From Anthonomus grandis grandis (lineage: Eukaryota > Arthropoda > Insecta > Coleoptera > Curculionidae): DNA of 64,000 bases. Below the pieces are notes generated by a model. The model did no database searches. It was given only the letters and a program-made list of their open reading frames with translations, and had not been told where the DNA came from. Below, piece after piece: positions 49,575-60,789 of the stretch; position 1 is the first letter of the stretch; the number at the start of each line of letters is the position of its first letter. Position numbers and translations under genes: made by a program. The stretch is from NCBI RefSeq assembly GCF_022605725.1, contig NC_065549.1, positions 29,713,690-29,777,689 on the forward strand, given 5' to 3'.

Positions 49575-50829
49575 CACCCTTTCGAACTGATTGAAAAAAA
49601 AAATTTTAATAAATTTTTAAAGACAGCACAAAACAAAAAAAGATGGACAAATTTTTCCTAAAAACGCTTGCGAATTTATTCCAGTTCGAGTCCCCATAGG
49701 GTATAATTAGATCTAGGATAGACGATAGTAAAAATAGCTAGTCTTTTTATTTGAACTATTTATCTTATGCATATTTCTTCTTCTAACCGTGAGATAAAGC
49801 TTCAGTGAGATAAAAGAAACGGGTAATTATGTGTGTGATTGTGAGTGTGAAATAACTTATACATATGTATATACAAAGCGCCTTTGAAGTACGTTCAAAC
49901 CATAAACCTCTGCTATCATACATAAATGAATTCCATATTTTTTGAATAACAGTATTCATTAAAAGTACAATGTAGTGATAAATAAATCGTAAACCAAATT
50001 CAAATTAGGTGTGGTAATAACTAGAATTAGTCAGATTTTCTTTTAATTTATAAAACAATACAAAAATGTTGATCTTCTTTAGAATCTATGAGAACACCTT
50101 GAAAGAAAAGTTGAAATACTTTAAATCCAGAGCAAAAAGCAATATTATAGAGTAGATAAACTACCAGGAGTCACTAAAATGTTTGGTAAATTTGAAAAAA
50201 TAAATGGTCCATTATGGGAGTTGTTGGTTGTACTTGTTTTGTTGTATTTCAATTAAACAATTTTCGATTATGGTATTATTAAATATATATTCAAACTGTG
50301 AGTTTTAAACAAAAAACATTCCAAATAAGATTAAGAGCTAAAAAGCTAAACTAAATTCACAACGAATAACATAGAAAATATTATATTTAACACAATATTT
50401 TATCATATACAATAATTATTTTATTTAGCACAAAAGCACAAAGTCGCCGGATTTATATAAAATGAAAATGAGTAATAATATATTTTCTTACAAAGTAGCT
50501 ATTAATTTTCAGAAAAATAAGAAAGTTGCATTTAAGTTTTGTAAAATATGCAGCAATCATTAATAGACATTATTTTATTTATGTTAATTATATGCAAAAT
50601 TTAATTCTGTTTCTTCTTACTTAAGTAAATTATATTTTTTTAAATATATTCGGTATCAAATTAATTCAAATTTAAAAAGATAATTAAAAATAAAATTTAT
50701 TTGGTCTAATTCAGACGTACTGTTAAGAAGATGTTAAATGAACTAATTATGGGCAAAAATGTCCGTATGAATAAGTACATCATATCTATCCAGACATCAA
50801 ATAACGCAATTATTGAAGGCTATGCATGA
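49575..50829. other. AT-rich DNA, nothing recognised
   Basis: A B-box-like 'gttcgagtccc' occurs at about 49683, but no tRNA A box or cloverleaf could be built. Confidence 0.4.
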
Positions 50830-50838
50830 TCAGCAGTA

Positions 50839-51330
50839 TTGATTTTCCGAATATATACAAGAACAAGAGACAATTTTTTAATGACAATTATCATTAGCAA
50901 TGAGACGCATGTCTACGATCAGGATTTCTTAAACCCGGACAATTTCCCAAATATACTTAAAACAAAGATGCATGCTCAGAGCGTGATTGTTTGGTGTCCC
51001 TTTTATTCGGCAGGTGTTATTGAATTTTTTCAAAGGTCATGCGGAGAAAGCTGCTACAGCTAATGGCATTCGCAACGTTGTTATGGTTTTTTCTAGGAAC
51101 AGTTGGAAGAGGTCAAACAGCTTTCGATTCAACAGTACTGTGCCACATACCACTCAGCAGAAGGATTGGCTCAATTGCTACGTGGCATGTTTTCGAGTCG
51201 CATTATCCAAACATTATCACAACAGCGATATCAATAAGCCACTACGATCCTGTAACTTTATACTTTCACATTTTTTACTTTGGTGGTATAAGGCAATTTG
51301 GCTCGTAAGCAAGAAAAACTTGAACCCCAT
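50839..51330 (+). pseudogene. Mariner-like transposase remnant
   Basis: Plus-strand pieces in several frames. First I-I-I-S-N-E-T-H near 50890-50915 (normally S-D-E-A-H, catalytic Asp changed to Asn). Then H-A-Q-S-V-I-V-W-C near 50970-51000, followed by G-V-I-E-F-F. Then L-E-E-V-K-Q-L-S-I-Q-Q-Y-C-A-T-Y-H-S-A near 51105-51160 (normally Q-Q-D-G-A-T-C-H-T-A), followed by L-L-R-G-M-F-S-S-R-I-I. The order and spacing fit the catalytic domain of insect mariner/Tc1-type transposases. Both visible catalytic acidic residues are lost. Confidence 0.6.
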
Positions 51331-51850
51331 TGCAAAGATTAGCATTCAGATGCAAAATTGCCAGTCCACAATTTAGGTCGTGTCAAAGTAATGGAATATT
51401 TCTTCAAACAAATAACATATCAAGTCATACCACATAAGCCATTCACGGCAGTCATTTACTTAATATTATAATATAGAAAGTCAAGATATAATATCAAGAT
51501 TTAAAAAATCAAGTTTATTGAGCTTTGAAATTCTTTATAGTATTTCGTTTTGTGAAGCCTCATGCATTTTACTTTTAAATAGTTAAAAACATTTAAAATA
51601 CCGCCTGGTTTATACAACTTTTCTTAATCCATTATCATATCTCTCATTTCACAATTCATAACTTATATAACAGTTAACATAGTAATATCGCATCCATAAC
51701 ACAAATTGTATTCATAATGCATAGCTATAATGAATAACTAATAACTTCAAAGCCTCTAAGGTTGAGTAATTAAAAAAAAAGTAAGCTGCGCAAGTGCTAT
51801 CCTCTGGACGGCTATAGCAGCTGATCACGAGGTTTATTAATTTGTCTATA
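51331..51850. other. No gene recognised
   Basis: Nothing seen. Confidence 0.4.
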
Positions 51851-51852
51851 TA

Positions 51853-53330
51853 CAGTGCTGTATAAAGTAGCGGATAAATTCAATAAAAATGACATGGACC
51901 GTTTCTGAAAAAAATGCCCAAGCCTGTTGATTTTAATATTTACTTTAGGGTTTTTCTACGTGGAAATTAAATATACAGAGTGACTTAAAAAAAAGATATG
52001 TCGTTATCAATATGTTTTTTAAATAAAAGCCACCATTTTTTAATACAGAATCAGAAAGAACACATTTTTTTACAAAGGATATGGTACAAATGAATAGTGG
52101 TTACATAAGCAATTTTGAACAAAAAATGATGATAAAATGTTAAATTAAAGAAATACCTATCTAAATTAAATGTTCGAATTGATCATCGTTAACAATCTGA
52201 CAATAACCAAGACGATTTAAAAAAAATATTTTTGAACGTTTTCAATGACATCTGAAGTAATATTTCCAATGTTCTGGCGAATTTATTCTTTTAAATCCTC
52301 TAAACTCGCTGTTTTAGTGACATACACTTTACTTTTTAAGTATCCCTATAAAAAGTAATCGAGGGGAGTTAAATCTGGCGATCTGGGTGGCCATTCAATA
52401 AACCCTCGTCTACCTATCCAACGATTAGGAAAAACTTCATCTAGATAATTGCGAACGGGTAAAGTAGTATAGTGTAGCGGGGCTTCGTCCTACTGAAAAA
52501 AAAGATCACGTTGGTGCGTATCGGGTTCTTCCAAATCCGGATACAAAGTTATTGTTATCATTACATAATTGCTGCATTTGCACACAAAATTCATTTCGGC
52601 GATCAAAATCATTATCCGATAGCTCTTGAAGTAAGAAGATTAACATTAGAAGCCGTGCCTGTGATTCTGGCTTTGGGAATATGTTGGACCGTTAACAGAA
52701 CGTTAAGCTCATCTTCTTCAGTTGTTGCACCCCGACCAGCTTTTTGCTTATCCCGAACATGCTTGAATTCACGAAACTTTGGTTCAACTCTGCTTATCAT
52801 GCTTTGGCTAATAGGCGACCGATCGGGATGAGTTGCATTAAACTATTGAACCACCTCCTTTTGAGTACGCGACATATCTCCGAAACCAATTATGCACAAG
52901 ATTTCGATTCTTTCACGTTCGGTTAATTTTCTCATGTTTCATACAATAATAGTAGGTAATAAAGGGTAATTACTAATAAAACACAGGATGACACTGCTTT
53001 CGCCTCTTAAAAATACATTTTAATTTTAATGTTAATTAATTTTATATTTTATAATAATTTTTCGTTCAAAATTGCTTGTGTAACCACTATTTATTTATAC
53101 TAAATCCTTTCTAAAAAAGCGTTATTACTGATTCTGCATTAAAAAATGGTCGTTTCCATTTAAGAAACATATTGATGACGTCATATCTTCTTATTGAGTC
53201 ATCCAGTATATTTAACTTCCACGTAGAAAAACCCTAAGCCCAATATTAAAATCGACGGGTTCGGGAATTTTTTTCAGAAACGATCCATTTCATTTTTATT
53301 GAATTTATCCGCTACTTTACGGATGTACTG
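51853..53330. mobile_element. Mariner element with ~280 bp inverted ends
   Basis: Bounded by CAGT(G/A)C ends and TA duplications (51851-51852, 53331-53332). The left 51853-52135 and right 53050-53330 are inverted copies. Within each arm, at about 51972 and 53205, sits a second ATACAGAGTGAC / GTCATCCAGTAT mariner-like terminus. It encloses a broken transposase. Confidence 0.75.
52165..52935 (-). pseudogene. Mariner-like transposase, internally deleted
   Basis: ATG at 52933-52935. The N-terminal HTH region reads R-K-L-T-E-R-E-R-I-E-I-L and H-P-D-R-S-P-I-S-Q-S, with an in-frame stop replacing a residue after E-V-V-Q. Next is N-D-F-D-R-R-N-E-F-C near 52615-52590. About 60 residues, including the first catalytic Asp, are missing. 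The sequence resumes near 52500 with F-Q-*-D-E-A-P-L-H-Y, then R-W-I-G-R-R-G-F-I-E-W-P-P-R-S-P-D-L-T-P-L-D-Y near 52415-52350, retaining the last catalytic Asp. Stops at several sites. This is a dead insect mariner of the class with a long N-terminal HTH domain. Confidence 0.8.
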
Positions 53331-53708
53331 TATATAATTTAATTAATAATTTTTAATTTTTAATTTAATTAATAATTTTTAGTTTATTTGACGGTCACAT
53401 AAATGATGTTTCAGAAAAAGTTAAATATGTAGAACTTAATATACAATTTTTAGATTTTATAAAATTTAGTAGCTCAAAATACTAATACAATTTAAAAAAA
53501 TAGTTAGAGTTAGAATAGAATTATCATTATGGAATTGTATAAACTTGGCATACATCTCTAGATTCAAACATGTAACTCTAAATATAAAAATTCCAATTGC
53601 CTCGGACTAAAATCTGTTTTTACCTTGTCGATTTCATTATTTGAAACATTATTAAAAGTCTCCATAATGCTATCTTAATTATATGTATTGTTAGATAATT
53701 AAATATAC

Positions 53709-53739
<31 letters not shown>

Positions 53740-56700
53740 ACTTAAATGTTTATTACTAAGAAAAGTAATATAGAAAACGATACATGACAAGCACACTCGA
53801 TACACCTGTTAATTATGCAAAGTAGCAATATTCAGTAAGACAAGTACTGTTTGTAGTACCGCTAGTACGCCGTATCCCAGAAACAGAACACAAAAATATA
53901 GAGAAATTGTAATTGCATACAAACTGATGTAAGCTGTTATAACTAATTTGACATTTAGGCATGGTCATTTTACCAGTCATAAAAAAACCGATCAAATAAA
54001 ATAGAATTTATAAGTTTTAATGATATTAGTTATATTAAATATAAGTTTATAAGTGTTATTTTTATATCGTACATAGACATAACATACTGTTACTTATTAA
54101 TTACATTAATTATAAAAACGTATTATTTTCACTAATCCAAATAGATGCAGTGGAGTTTGAATACTGTTTAGTTAATTTGTACTTGTTCCTATTTATTCAA
54201 GAACAATTTTTCAAACAGTTTTAAAAGATTCTAAAACAGTTTCGAAGTTAAGAAAACATGATAAATTTAATTAATAGCAATCACAGGTGAAAATGTCATT
54301 AAAATTGGGTCACCAAATGACACGAAAATAACGTGAACATAACCTTTTACTGTCTCAGACAAAATATGTATTGAATATTAATTAAAAATTAACATTTATA
54401 AGTAAACGTTTATTTAGAAATATATAGCAAATATATTTACACAAACATTAGTTAAAACGTAAAAATAACTAACTATAACATAAAACTTAAAATTAAATAG
54501 AATACATAATTGAGAGAAAACTACTTTCAAAGATATTTTTAAACTTTTTGCTACTGATTTAATATCATGCATAAGTAAAAAATTAGTAAGTTAAACAATG
54601 CTCACCAGAGTAAAAAAATAATCTTTTTATAGGATATAACTTCCAAGACATTTCATCAGGTTCCTCGCCATTAGCGAGGGATTTATTAAAAGAGCCTAAA
54701 GTTTTATAAGGCGGCCAAAAACCCTGCATCAGCCTCCATATTCACTAATATAGTTTAACCTAACCAATTTTTGCTTTTATGATTTTGTTAGGCTGTTTTG
54801 TTTTTTTGTAAATTAAAATTTAAAAATAAATTAGAGCTCTTCTCCTTCTGAAGTCCATACAATTTTTAAAGTTGGATTATTTGAAGAGGCAAGTCTAGTA
54901 ACAATTAACTGCTGCCTAGGATTTAAAGCAAAATTACACGATATGAGAGGCTAATTACAGGAATTAAAATTTACCTCATAGAGGAAATTGGAACCACAGA
55001 AACACACGAACCAGAATACCTTAAAATTCAAACCAAAATTCAAGGCAACAGCTAACAAAAAAAGCAGATAAAAACAAAAAACAAAATAAACTTAGGGGCA
55101 GTTTGTTTGCTTGTAACATCTCTAATGCAATGATGCCAAATCCGTGTGTAGAAATAGTAAAACAACATACTTTATATCATAAAAATTTGTCACTATAATA
55201 CTATTCCTCTTTAATAAAATATGAAGCTTTTTTTATAAAATATGATAAGATACTCTATAAAGAAGTCAACATTCAAAGTTAAATGGAATTGTAATTGTAA
55301 TTGTAAAAAAATCGGCCTAAATCCCCTTTTTCCCATAGTGTGGCACAAATGGCACATGTTCTTACTATTATAACAGGTCATAAAAACACTAAAGTAACTC
55401 AAACTTTCTCCCTTTTCAACTAAAAACTAAAGAAAAAGCTCAGAGCTTCACAAATGCCGAATGCAAAGACAAAGCCGTTTGTCGAGATGACATTTCGCAA
55501 GATGACATCAGCCTTTGCCTGCGGTATTGCCATTTCAAATTTTTTAGAAGCGGTTTTAGGAATAAGAATGTTAATATTTTTTTTGCTTTGAAGTTGTTAT
55601 TTTTGCGATGAGAATAACATATATCTATTTCTACTTTTTATTTTTAATCCAAAATCTAACATCAATAAGTTATATTAACATTATTATATGTGTTGGTATG
55701 TAGCTGAAAATTTCCTCTTTTGAAAATGCGTACACGCATTGACAACAGAGAATCTATGAATATGTTTGTAAACAAAACACCCCCCTTGCCCCTGTGCACA
55801 TGTTGAACTCAAACAAAGTTCTTTTTTACTAATTCTAGCCTTTCAATGTTCTAAGAAAATAAATTGACATTATTAAAATGTTTTATCAAATTAATCCACC
55901 CACATCTGCAATTATAATTAATATATAATTATAATTAAACGAAATTGAAACGACACAAATGACAAATAATCGACCCTTAGTTATCGTCAACAATGTCACT
56001 TTTGTTAACTACCCGTCAATTTTAGTTAAAAGTAAGATAAGGCATATACAAAAGTAAGATATAGCATATGATTTCGATTTCCACAAGCTGCATACCACTG
56101 ATCGTCGTTAGGCCTAAACCGATCCGCAACTTTCGCCCAACTAGGGCATCATACCTACAAAAATAAATAATGCCTAAATTATTATAAGCAACACTTGATT
56201 ATACAGTGCTTTCATTTCAAAACAATCCACCCTTAACTACCTTTTTTAAAAGAAAAAAAAAAAAAAACACGTCAAATTAGATATACAGGAGGACGTTTAA
56301 TTATGCATTTACTGTAGTTCTGTCAATCACCTCCTCACCTCCAGCTAACCTCACTTTAATATGTCAAATGGGAACCCCCATCGTGTGATACATCATAGTA
56401 AGGAGCATAAAATTCTCTATTCAACGGTACCAAAAAAAATGAAATCGGTAAATGTGTAAGCAAATAGTTAGCGAAAATGTCTAGAAATAATGAATATTTT
56501 ATTTTTTTAACACAGGATAAATCGGGACTTCTAAAAGATTTCCCATTGTTTCCAGTGAATTAAAAATTTTACCATTATTATCCTTAGGTATATGAAATAC
56601 CCGTATATTGACACTACCCTTAATTTAAAAGCCATTTTGGCATGGGTGAAGCAAATAAATGTATATTTTCTGAATAAATTCCTATCTGAACTTGTGGGTA

Positions 56701-57066
56701 TACATTATTAAATATATATTTTAGAGCAAAGTCTCAAAGTTGATATATACGTTGGTATGATTTGTGCTATATTTTAAAGATAAGAAAACACTGAAAATGT
56801 TTTTACTGTGACCTTAAAACGATAAAATTACTATAACCGCGCTATTGCAACATTGTATCTTGTATCACTAAATTAGCTGTAATTAGATCCACGGATTATA
56901 TAACTTATATATTGAAATTAAATGCTAAAACAATTTTGTGAATGTTTTTAACTAAAAATAAATTCTTTATTTATACTTTATCATGAAACTAACGTAATTT
57001 TTAAAGCTAGGAAAAAATCTATTTTCAACAGATCTAGCTTTATCAAAAGATTTGACCTACAAAACA
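53331..57066. other. AT-rich DNA with one decayed hammerhead
   Basis: Contains an (AT)n tract at 53710-53735 and a 6 bp GC hairpin at 54663-54680 (CCTCGC/GCGAGG). The frames at 53813-53995 and 55211-55402 have no motif. A decayed hammerhead lies at 56125-56158. Confidence 0.4.
56125..56158 (-). ncRNA. Decayed hammerhead motif 5
   Basis: Minus strand: AGGT, then ATGAT where CTGATGAT is expected (3 nt missing), stem II GCCC-TAGTT-GGGC (perfect), GAAA, then GTTGCGG. The first core box is broken, so it should be inactive. It is close in sequence to motif 4. Confidence 0.35.
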
Positions 57067-57072
57067 TTTATT
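57067..57072 (-). promoter_or_regulatory. Possible polyadenylation signal AATAAA
   Basis: On the minus strand, AATAAA starts 2-3 nt after the stop of the EF-hand gene. It could be used, although the 3' UTR would be very short. Confidence 0.3.
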
Positions 57073-57074
57073 GA

Positions 57075-58444
57075 TCAACCCATATAATCTAATGAAGAGC
57101 TTAAATAAAAGGACTTAAACGTGAAATAATCAACTACGTTGTATCCTCCGGTAGCGTGTGCTAAGTGATTAAAAAAATCCTTGCGCATTCTGGCCTGGCC
57201 CTTGTTAGAGAGATTAATGAAATCTTGACTGGAAATATATCCTTTATCTAAAATAAATTAGATTAGACAATTTCATTTGTCAGAGACAAATAGGCTTAAA
57301 ACATTCTAGTGAGAAACATAAGTTCACGGTGCTTTAGCTATTTAGAACCCAACGATTTTTAGCAAAATGTTTTGTTTAGTAGAATGACTACGATCTATAG
57401 AACATCACTGTAATGTGAAAACTTTTTATTATGTGAATTTTCTACAAGAATATTTAGCACTGTTGCTATACGTCAACAAAATTTCATAGGGCTTAGGTGA
57501 AAGTCGACGAAAAACAAATAAAAACACAAAGTCACGGTCTCACAACATGTAAGTGAACGGGCTACACGTGTTTCGCTCTAGTTAGGGCATCATCAGGCCT
57601 TTAGAAGCCTTCTAAAGGCATCTAAAGGCTTCTAAAGTCATCTAAAGCCTTGATGATGCTCTAACTAGAGCGAAACACGTGTCGCCCGTTTAATTACATG
57701 TTGTGAGACCGTGACATTGTGTTTTTATTTGTTTTTCGTCAATTTTGTATATTGGTCTCTTCGAGAATAATGGATGAGATTTTTGGATTAGGTGAAAGTC
57801 GGCATTTTAAGATAAATAAATGAAAATATTCTGATTTTTACATGAAATTTCTCATAAATAAATGTTCTATTGTTTAATGTTGATATTGCTGATATAGAAA
57901 TACTGAAATAATTAAAGACGCACTACACGTTTATATTATATTATATTTTTAAAAAAAGTAAAAAGGGTAACAATGCGTCATTTGTTATGTAAAATTTGAA
58001 AGTATATAAGAGCTAGTTTATCTCTAACGTAATTCAATTCAATCCCAACCATAAATCTAAATACGAAAAAAAAGAACTAAAAATCGTTGGGTTAAAAAAT
58101 TGCTACATAACCCATGAATTTTTGAAAGACAAGGCCGCATTATCGAAAACTATAAACTAGTCTGATGAATACTTACTTTCTATATCTAATAATTTATACA
58201 TCTCTAAAATATGTAAGTCGATATTTTTAAAAGATAAATATCTTGTCCTTAAATAATTCCTAATAGATATCAGGTCTCTAACTTCGACATCCTTAAAAAC
58301 TGTCTCAACTTCTTCATACGAGGGAGAAAAACCAAACATTGAGGTAAACAATAAAAAAAAATCATCTTTCATTAGATTTGTCGTATTTATGCAACTAATA
58401 TAATGTAAAGCGTTGTTAAAGTAATATTCAAAATTATATGACAT
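57075..58444 (-). CDS. EF-hand protein, EFCAB11-like (two exons)
   Basis: Exon 1 is 58444-58177 (268 nt), exon 2 is 57247-57075 (173 nt), together 146 codons plus stop. The donor at 58176 reads GTAAGT. The acceptor TTTATTTTAG ends at 57248 after a pyrimidine-rich stretch with CTAAT. The split codon (A + AT = Asn) completes an EF-hand loop at residues 87-98, D-I-E-N-K-G-Y-I-S-S-Q-D: D at 1, E at 3, G at 6, I at 8, D at 12, with a less usual K at 5. Residues 24-50 (D-D-F, M-F-G-F-S-P-S, E-V-E) match the degenerate first EF-hand of EFCAB11. Human EFCAB11 is about 163 residues, so the length fits. The C-terminal EF-hand is degenerate. The protein is probably a small calcium-binding protein; its role is unknown. 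The 929 bp intron contains inverted-hammerhead element 3. Confidence 0.6.
57493..57506 (+). repeat. Target duplication of hammerhead element 3, left
   Basis: The 14 bp TTAGGTGAAAGTCG recurs exactly at 57788-57801. Confidence 0.8.
57559..57600 (-). ncRNA. Hammerhead ribozyme motif 3L
   Basis: Minus strand: AGGC, CTGATGA, stem II GCCCT/AGAGC (one mismatch), GAAA, palindromic short stem III in ACACGTGT, GTA triplet, GCC closing stem I. Core intact. This strand is the sense strand of the surrounding intron. Confidence 0.7.
57647..57688 (+). ncRNA. Hammerhead ribozyme motif 3R (core changed)
   Basis: Plus strand: TTGATGA (first core C changed to T), stem II GCTCT/AGAGC (perfect), GAAA, ACACGTGT stem III, GTC triplet. 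The C-to-T change at an essential position should abolish or strongly reduce cleavage. Confidence 0.6.
57788..57801 (+). repeat. Target duplication of hammerhead element 3, right
   Basis: Second copy of TTAGGTGAAAGTCG. Confidence 0.8.
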
Positions 58445-59091
58445 TTTAAAAAAGAGTTGTCACCAATGATAGTTACTAGTATAGGTAACAGAGCATACCT
58501 ATGTGAAAATCAGAGAAGTGCGCGCTTATCCTAAATATTGCGGTTATAAAATTAATAATAAAAAACACCTTTTTAAACATTTTGTTAAGTTGTCATATAA
58601 AGAAACCTAAATCTATGTTCTTTTCTCAGCATTCTGAAGAAATTTTCTCATGAGCACATAATCCAAAAATAAACAGGTTTCAAATTAAAGAAAGTACCTC
58701 ATTGCGAGTTTTTTCGTTTATTTTTCTTCAAAATATTTGCTGTCAAATATGAAAATTTATTAAAAACTTTCCAAGAGTTTTGAAAAAGTAGGAGGTTGAG
58801 CGATCGAATTTATTACATTATATAGCAGATAAGCATTCGAACTTGCTGCCACTTGGGATGCGTATGTAGGAGGGATTGTCAGTTGATTATTTATTTATCA
58901 AAAAGAAAGTAATCGAACTCGCTGAAACCTAGGTTGTAATATTTAACAAAAAAATAAGCTACTAAATATTTAGTCTACTTGACGTTTGCTAGAGGTGACT
59001 TCTAGGAGTTAGGTAGGTTTATTTCAAAACCTACCTAACAAGTGGATTCAATCAAATAGATTTTTGGATTCTGTGCTAATAGAGATATATA
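58445..59091. other. Upstream region of the EF-hand gene
   Basis: Presumably holds the promoter and 5' UTR. No TATA box or other promoter element could be assigned with confidence. Nothing else recognised. Confidence 0.3.
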
Positions 59092-59930
59092 CAGGGTGAT
59101 AATTTAAAAACTTGAAATGACTATATATTAGGAACGAGAAACTGAATAAAAAAACGCTGAAAAGAGTTTCTATAAAACGAAGGGGGAACAAAAACAAGCA
59201 TATTATCTCATCCTGCTCTGAAACTCCTTGGAGAGGATGAGACGAGTCAAGAGGTGTTAGGTCCGCTCTAGGTGGCCATTCAATAGGACGTTTTCTTCCA
59301 ATTTATGCAACAATTACCTTCCGGGAACTACATAATAAGGAGATTCTTCATCCTGTTGGAATTGTAGTAAGCATTCTTCTAAAGATAAATTTTCGTGTAT
59401 GTCGCTCTGATTTTTGAATTTTTATAATGTTAGTGGTTCGATAGACTTCTGTAGCATTTCAGCATATATGTCGCAATTTAAATTTCTTGGTATAAATCCG
59501 ATAATATCATCTCCCAATATACCAGCCCAAACAATAATTTTCTGGGGATACTGGGTATGCCCTGCTTTAAGTACGTATGGGTTTTCGTCATCCAGTAACG
59601 ACAGTTTTGCTTATTCACATGCCCATTTAAATAAAAGACTATTGCAAATATTTTTAACTAATCGAGGTTCTGCCGTAGTTCTATCTGTCATTATTTCACA
59701 AGCCTGGATCCTTCTGTCCGGGTCGTTGTCACCAAGTTCTTGCAGTATTTGGGGTTTATTGACTCACAAGATAATCCAGTTGCTACAGCTGCTTGAGAAG
59801 TTGATAAAGTTGAATTTATTGCAAACTGACCCAGAATTTCAATTGCGCTGTTTCGTCGACTAGTCTCGGTTAATTTTTTTTTAATTTGTGATAGTAATTG
59901 TGGTAGTGGGTCTAACAGTTTCATCAAATT
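59092..59930 (-). pseudogene. Mariner-like transposase remnant, copy 3
   Basis: Minus strand. The N-terminal HTH (59927-59700) reads A-I-E-I-L-G-Q-F-A and S-Q-A-A-V-A-T-G-L-S, then across frames D-N-D-P-D-R-R. The catalytic part follows at about 59620-59440: D-E-N-P-Y-V, K-I-I-V-W-A-G-I-L-G-D-D-I-I-G, and I-Y-A-E-M-L-Q. F-Q-Q-D-E near 59360 and a decayed R-P-I-E-W-P-P-R near 59290 come next. ATACAGGGTGAT at 59091-59102 looks like one terminal repeat; the other end was not found. Related to the 52165-52935 copy but not a recent duplicate. The plus frame 59414-59863 is a shadow. Confidence 0.7.
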
Positions 59931-60789
59931 TGGCTACTATTTATCAAGTACCTAGGGCTTACATTTGACTCAATTGTCTAGAAACTAGTAGTCTAAAACT
60001 ATTCTTAGAAAACATTTATCTTGGGAACCATAAGTTACTTTTAAAGTAAATTATGTAATAATAAAATTGAATATTTATAAACGACACTGTTTTTCGACAA
60101 ATATAGGAAATAGACCAATACCTACGCGCTTAATAGGTTTAAAATTCTTAAGAGTCATTATTTTTAATATTTACTTAAATAAGAATAAAAAATTTCAAAA
60201 ATGTCTAATCAAAAAAGTAAAAAATCAATGTCTAAATGTCTAAATAGTATCTTTATTTAGCAAAACGTACATTTAATAAAAACATAAATGAAAAATAAAG
60301 TAAAAGTATAAGTTGGCCATAACCGGAGTATCCATCAGGACACTCCAGTTTGTCCATGGATGGTCTTGGTAATCCAGAAACAGCATCCCGGTTCCAGAAA
60401 TATCCTGTCAGAGGTAGACCATAAATTAAAATTAGACTTAACCTAAACATTATTTCCTTGTCCCACTTATTAAAAGCACAGTTAATTGTTGTTTGCCTTA
60501 TAATAATAAAAATAATGTCGACTCAGGTTAATCGAGTCGGTTCGGTTGCAAGCAGCAGATGACACATATTTGGAACTTGGTTGACCTTGGTGACCAGACA
60601 CACTGGTTCCCCCGTGTAACACTTAGAAATACTTCGGTAAATCCAAGAAGCTGTAACCAGTATCCCGGTGGGCCCAAAAATACCCAGTCAACACATTAAC
60701 CCACAATCAAGATGATGATTGGAGCGGAAACAATGCATACTATAGTAAAACTTAATAAACTACATTAATAAAATAACAAACACAATATT
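59931..60789. other. No recognised gene; two related cassettes
   Basis: On the minus strand the segments near 60690-60600 and 60410-60310 share a run of words (GGGAT(A/G)CTG, TTGGATTTACC/ CTGGATTACC). This suggests two diverged copies of a GC-richer unit. One lies in a 65-codon frame (60450-60253) with a hydrophobic start resembling a signal peptide. No family recognised. Confidence 0.35.

Larger units (their letters stand above)
57507..57787. mobile_element. Inverted-hammerhead element 3 (intronic)
   Basis: The left arm begins at 57507 directly after the target duplication. The inverted right arm ends at 57739 and a 48 bp unpaired tail (57740-57787) precedes the second duplication. The 45 bp centre is a run of related 9-11 bp units (TCTAAAGGC and variants). 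Each arm has a hammerhead facing outward. The element sits in the intron of the EF-hand gene and occupies about a third of it. Confidence 0.8.

Noticed and set aside
49660..49700. B-box-like sequence suggesting a tRNA
   Set aside because: No A box, acceptor stem or cloverleaf could be found.
54645..54682. CTGATGA near a GC hairpin
   Set aside because: GAAA-type sequence directly abuts the first box, leaving no stem II. The hairpin lies on the wrong side.
55470..55540. CTGATGT ... GAAA on the minus strand
   Set aside because: Final A of the first core box is T and the intervening sequence cannot form a stem.
59414..59863. 149-codon plus-strand ORF
   Set aside because: Antisense of a mariner transposase remnant.
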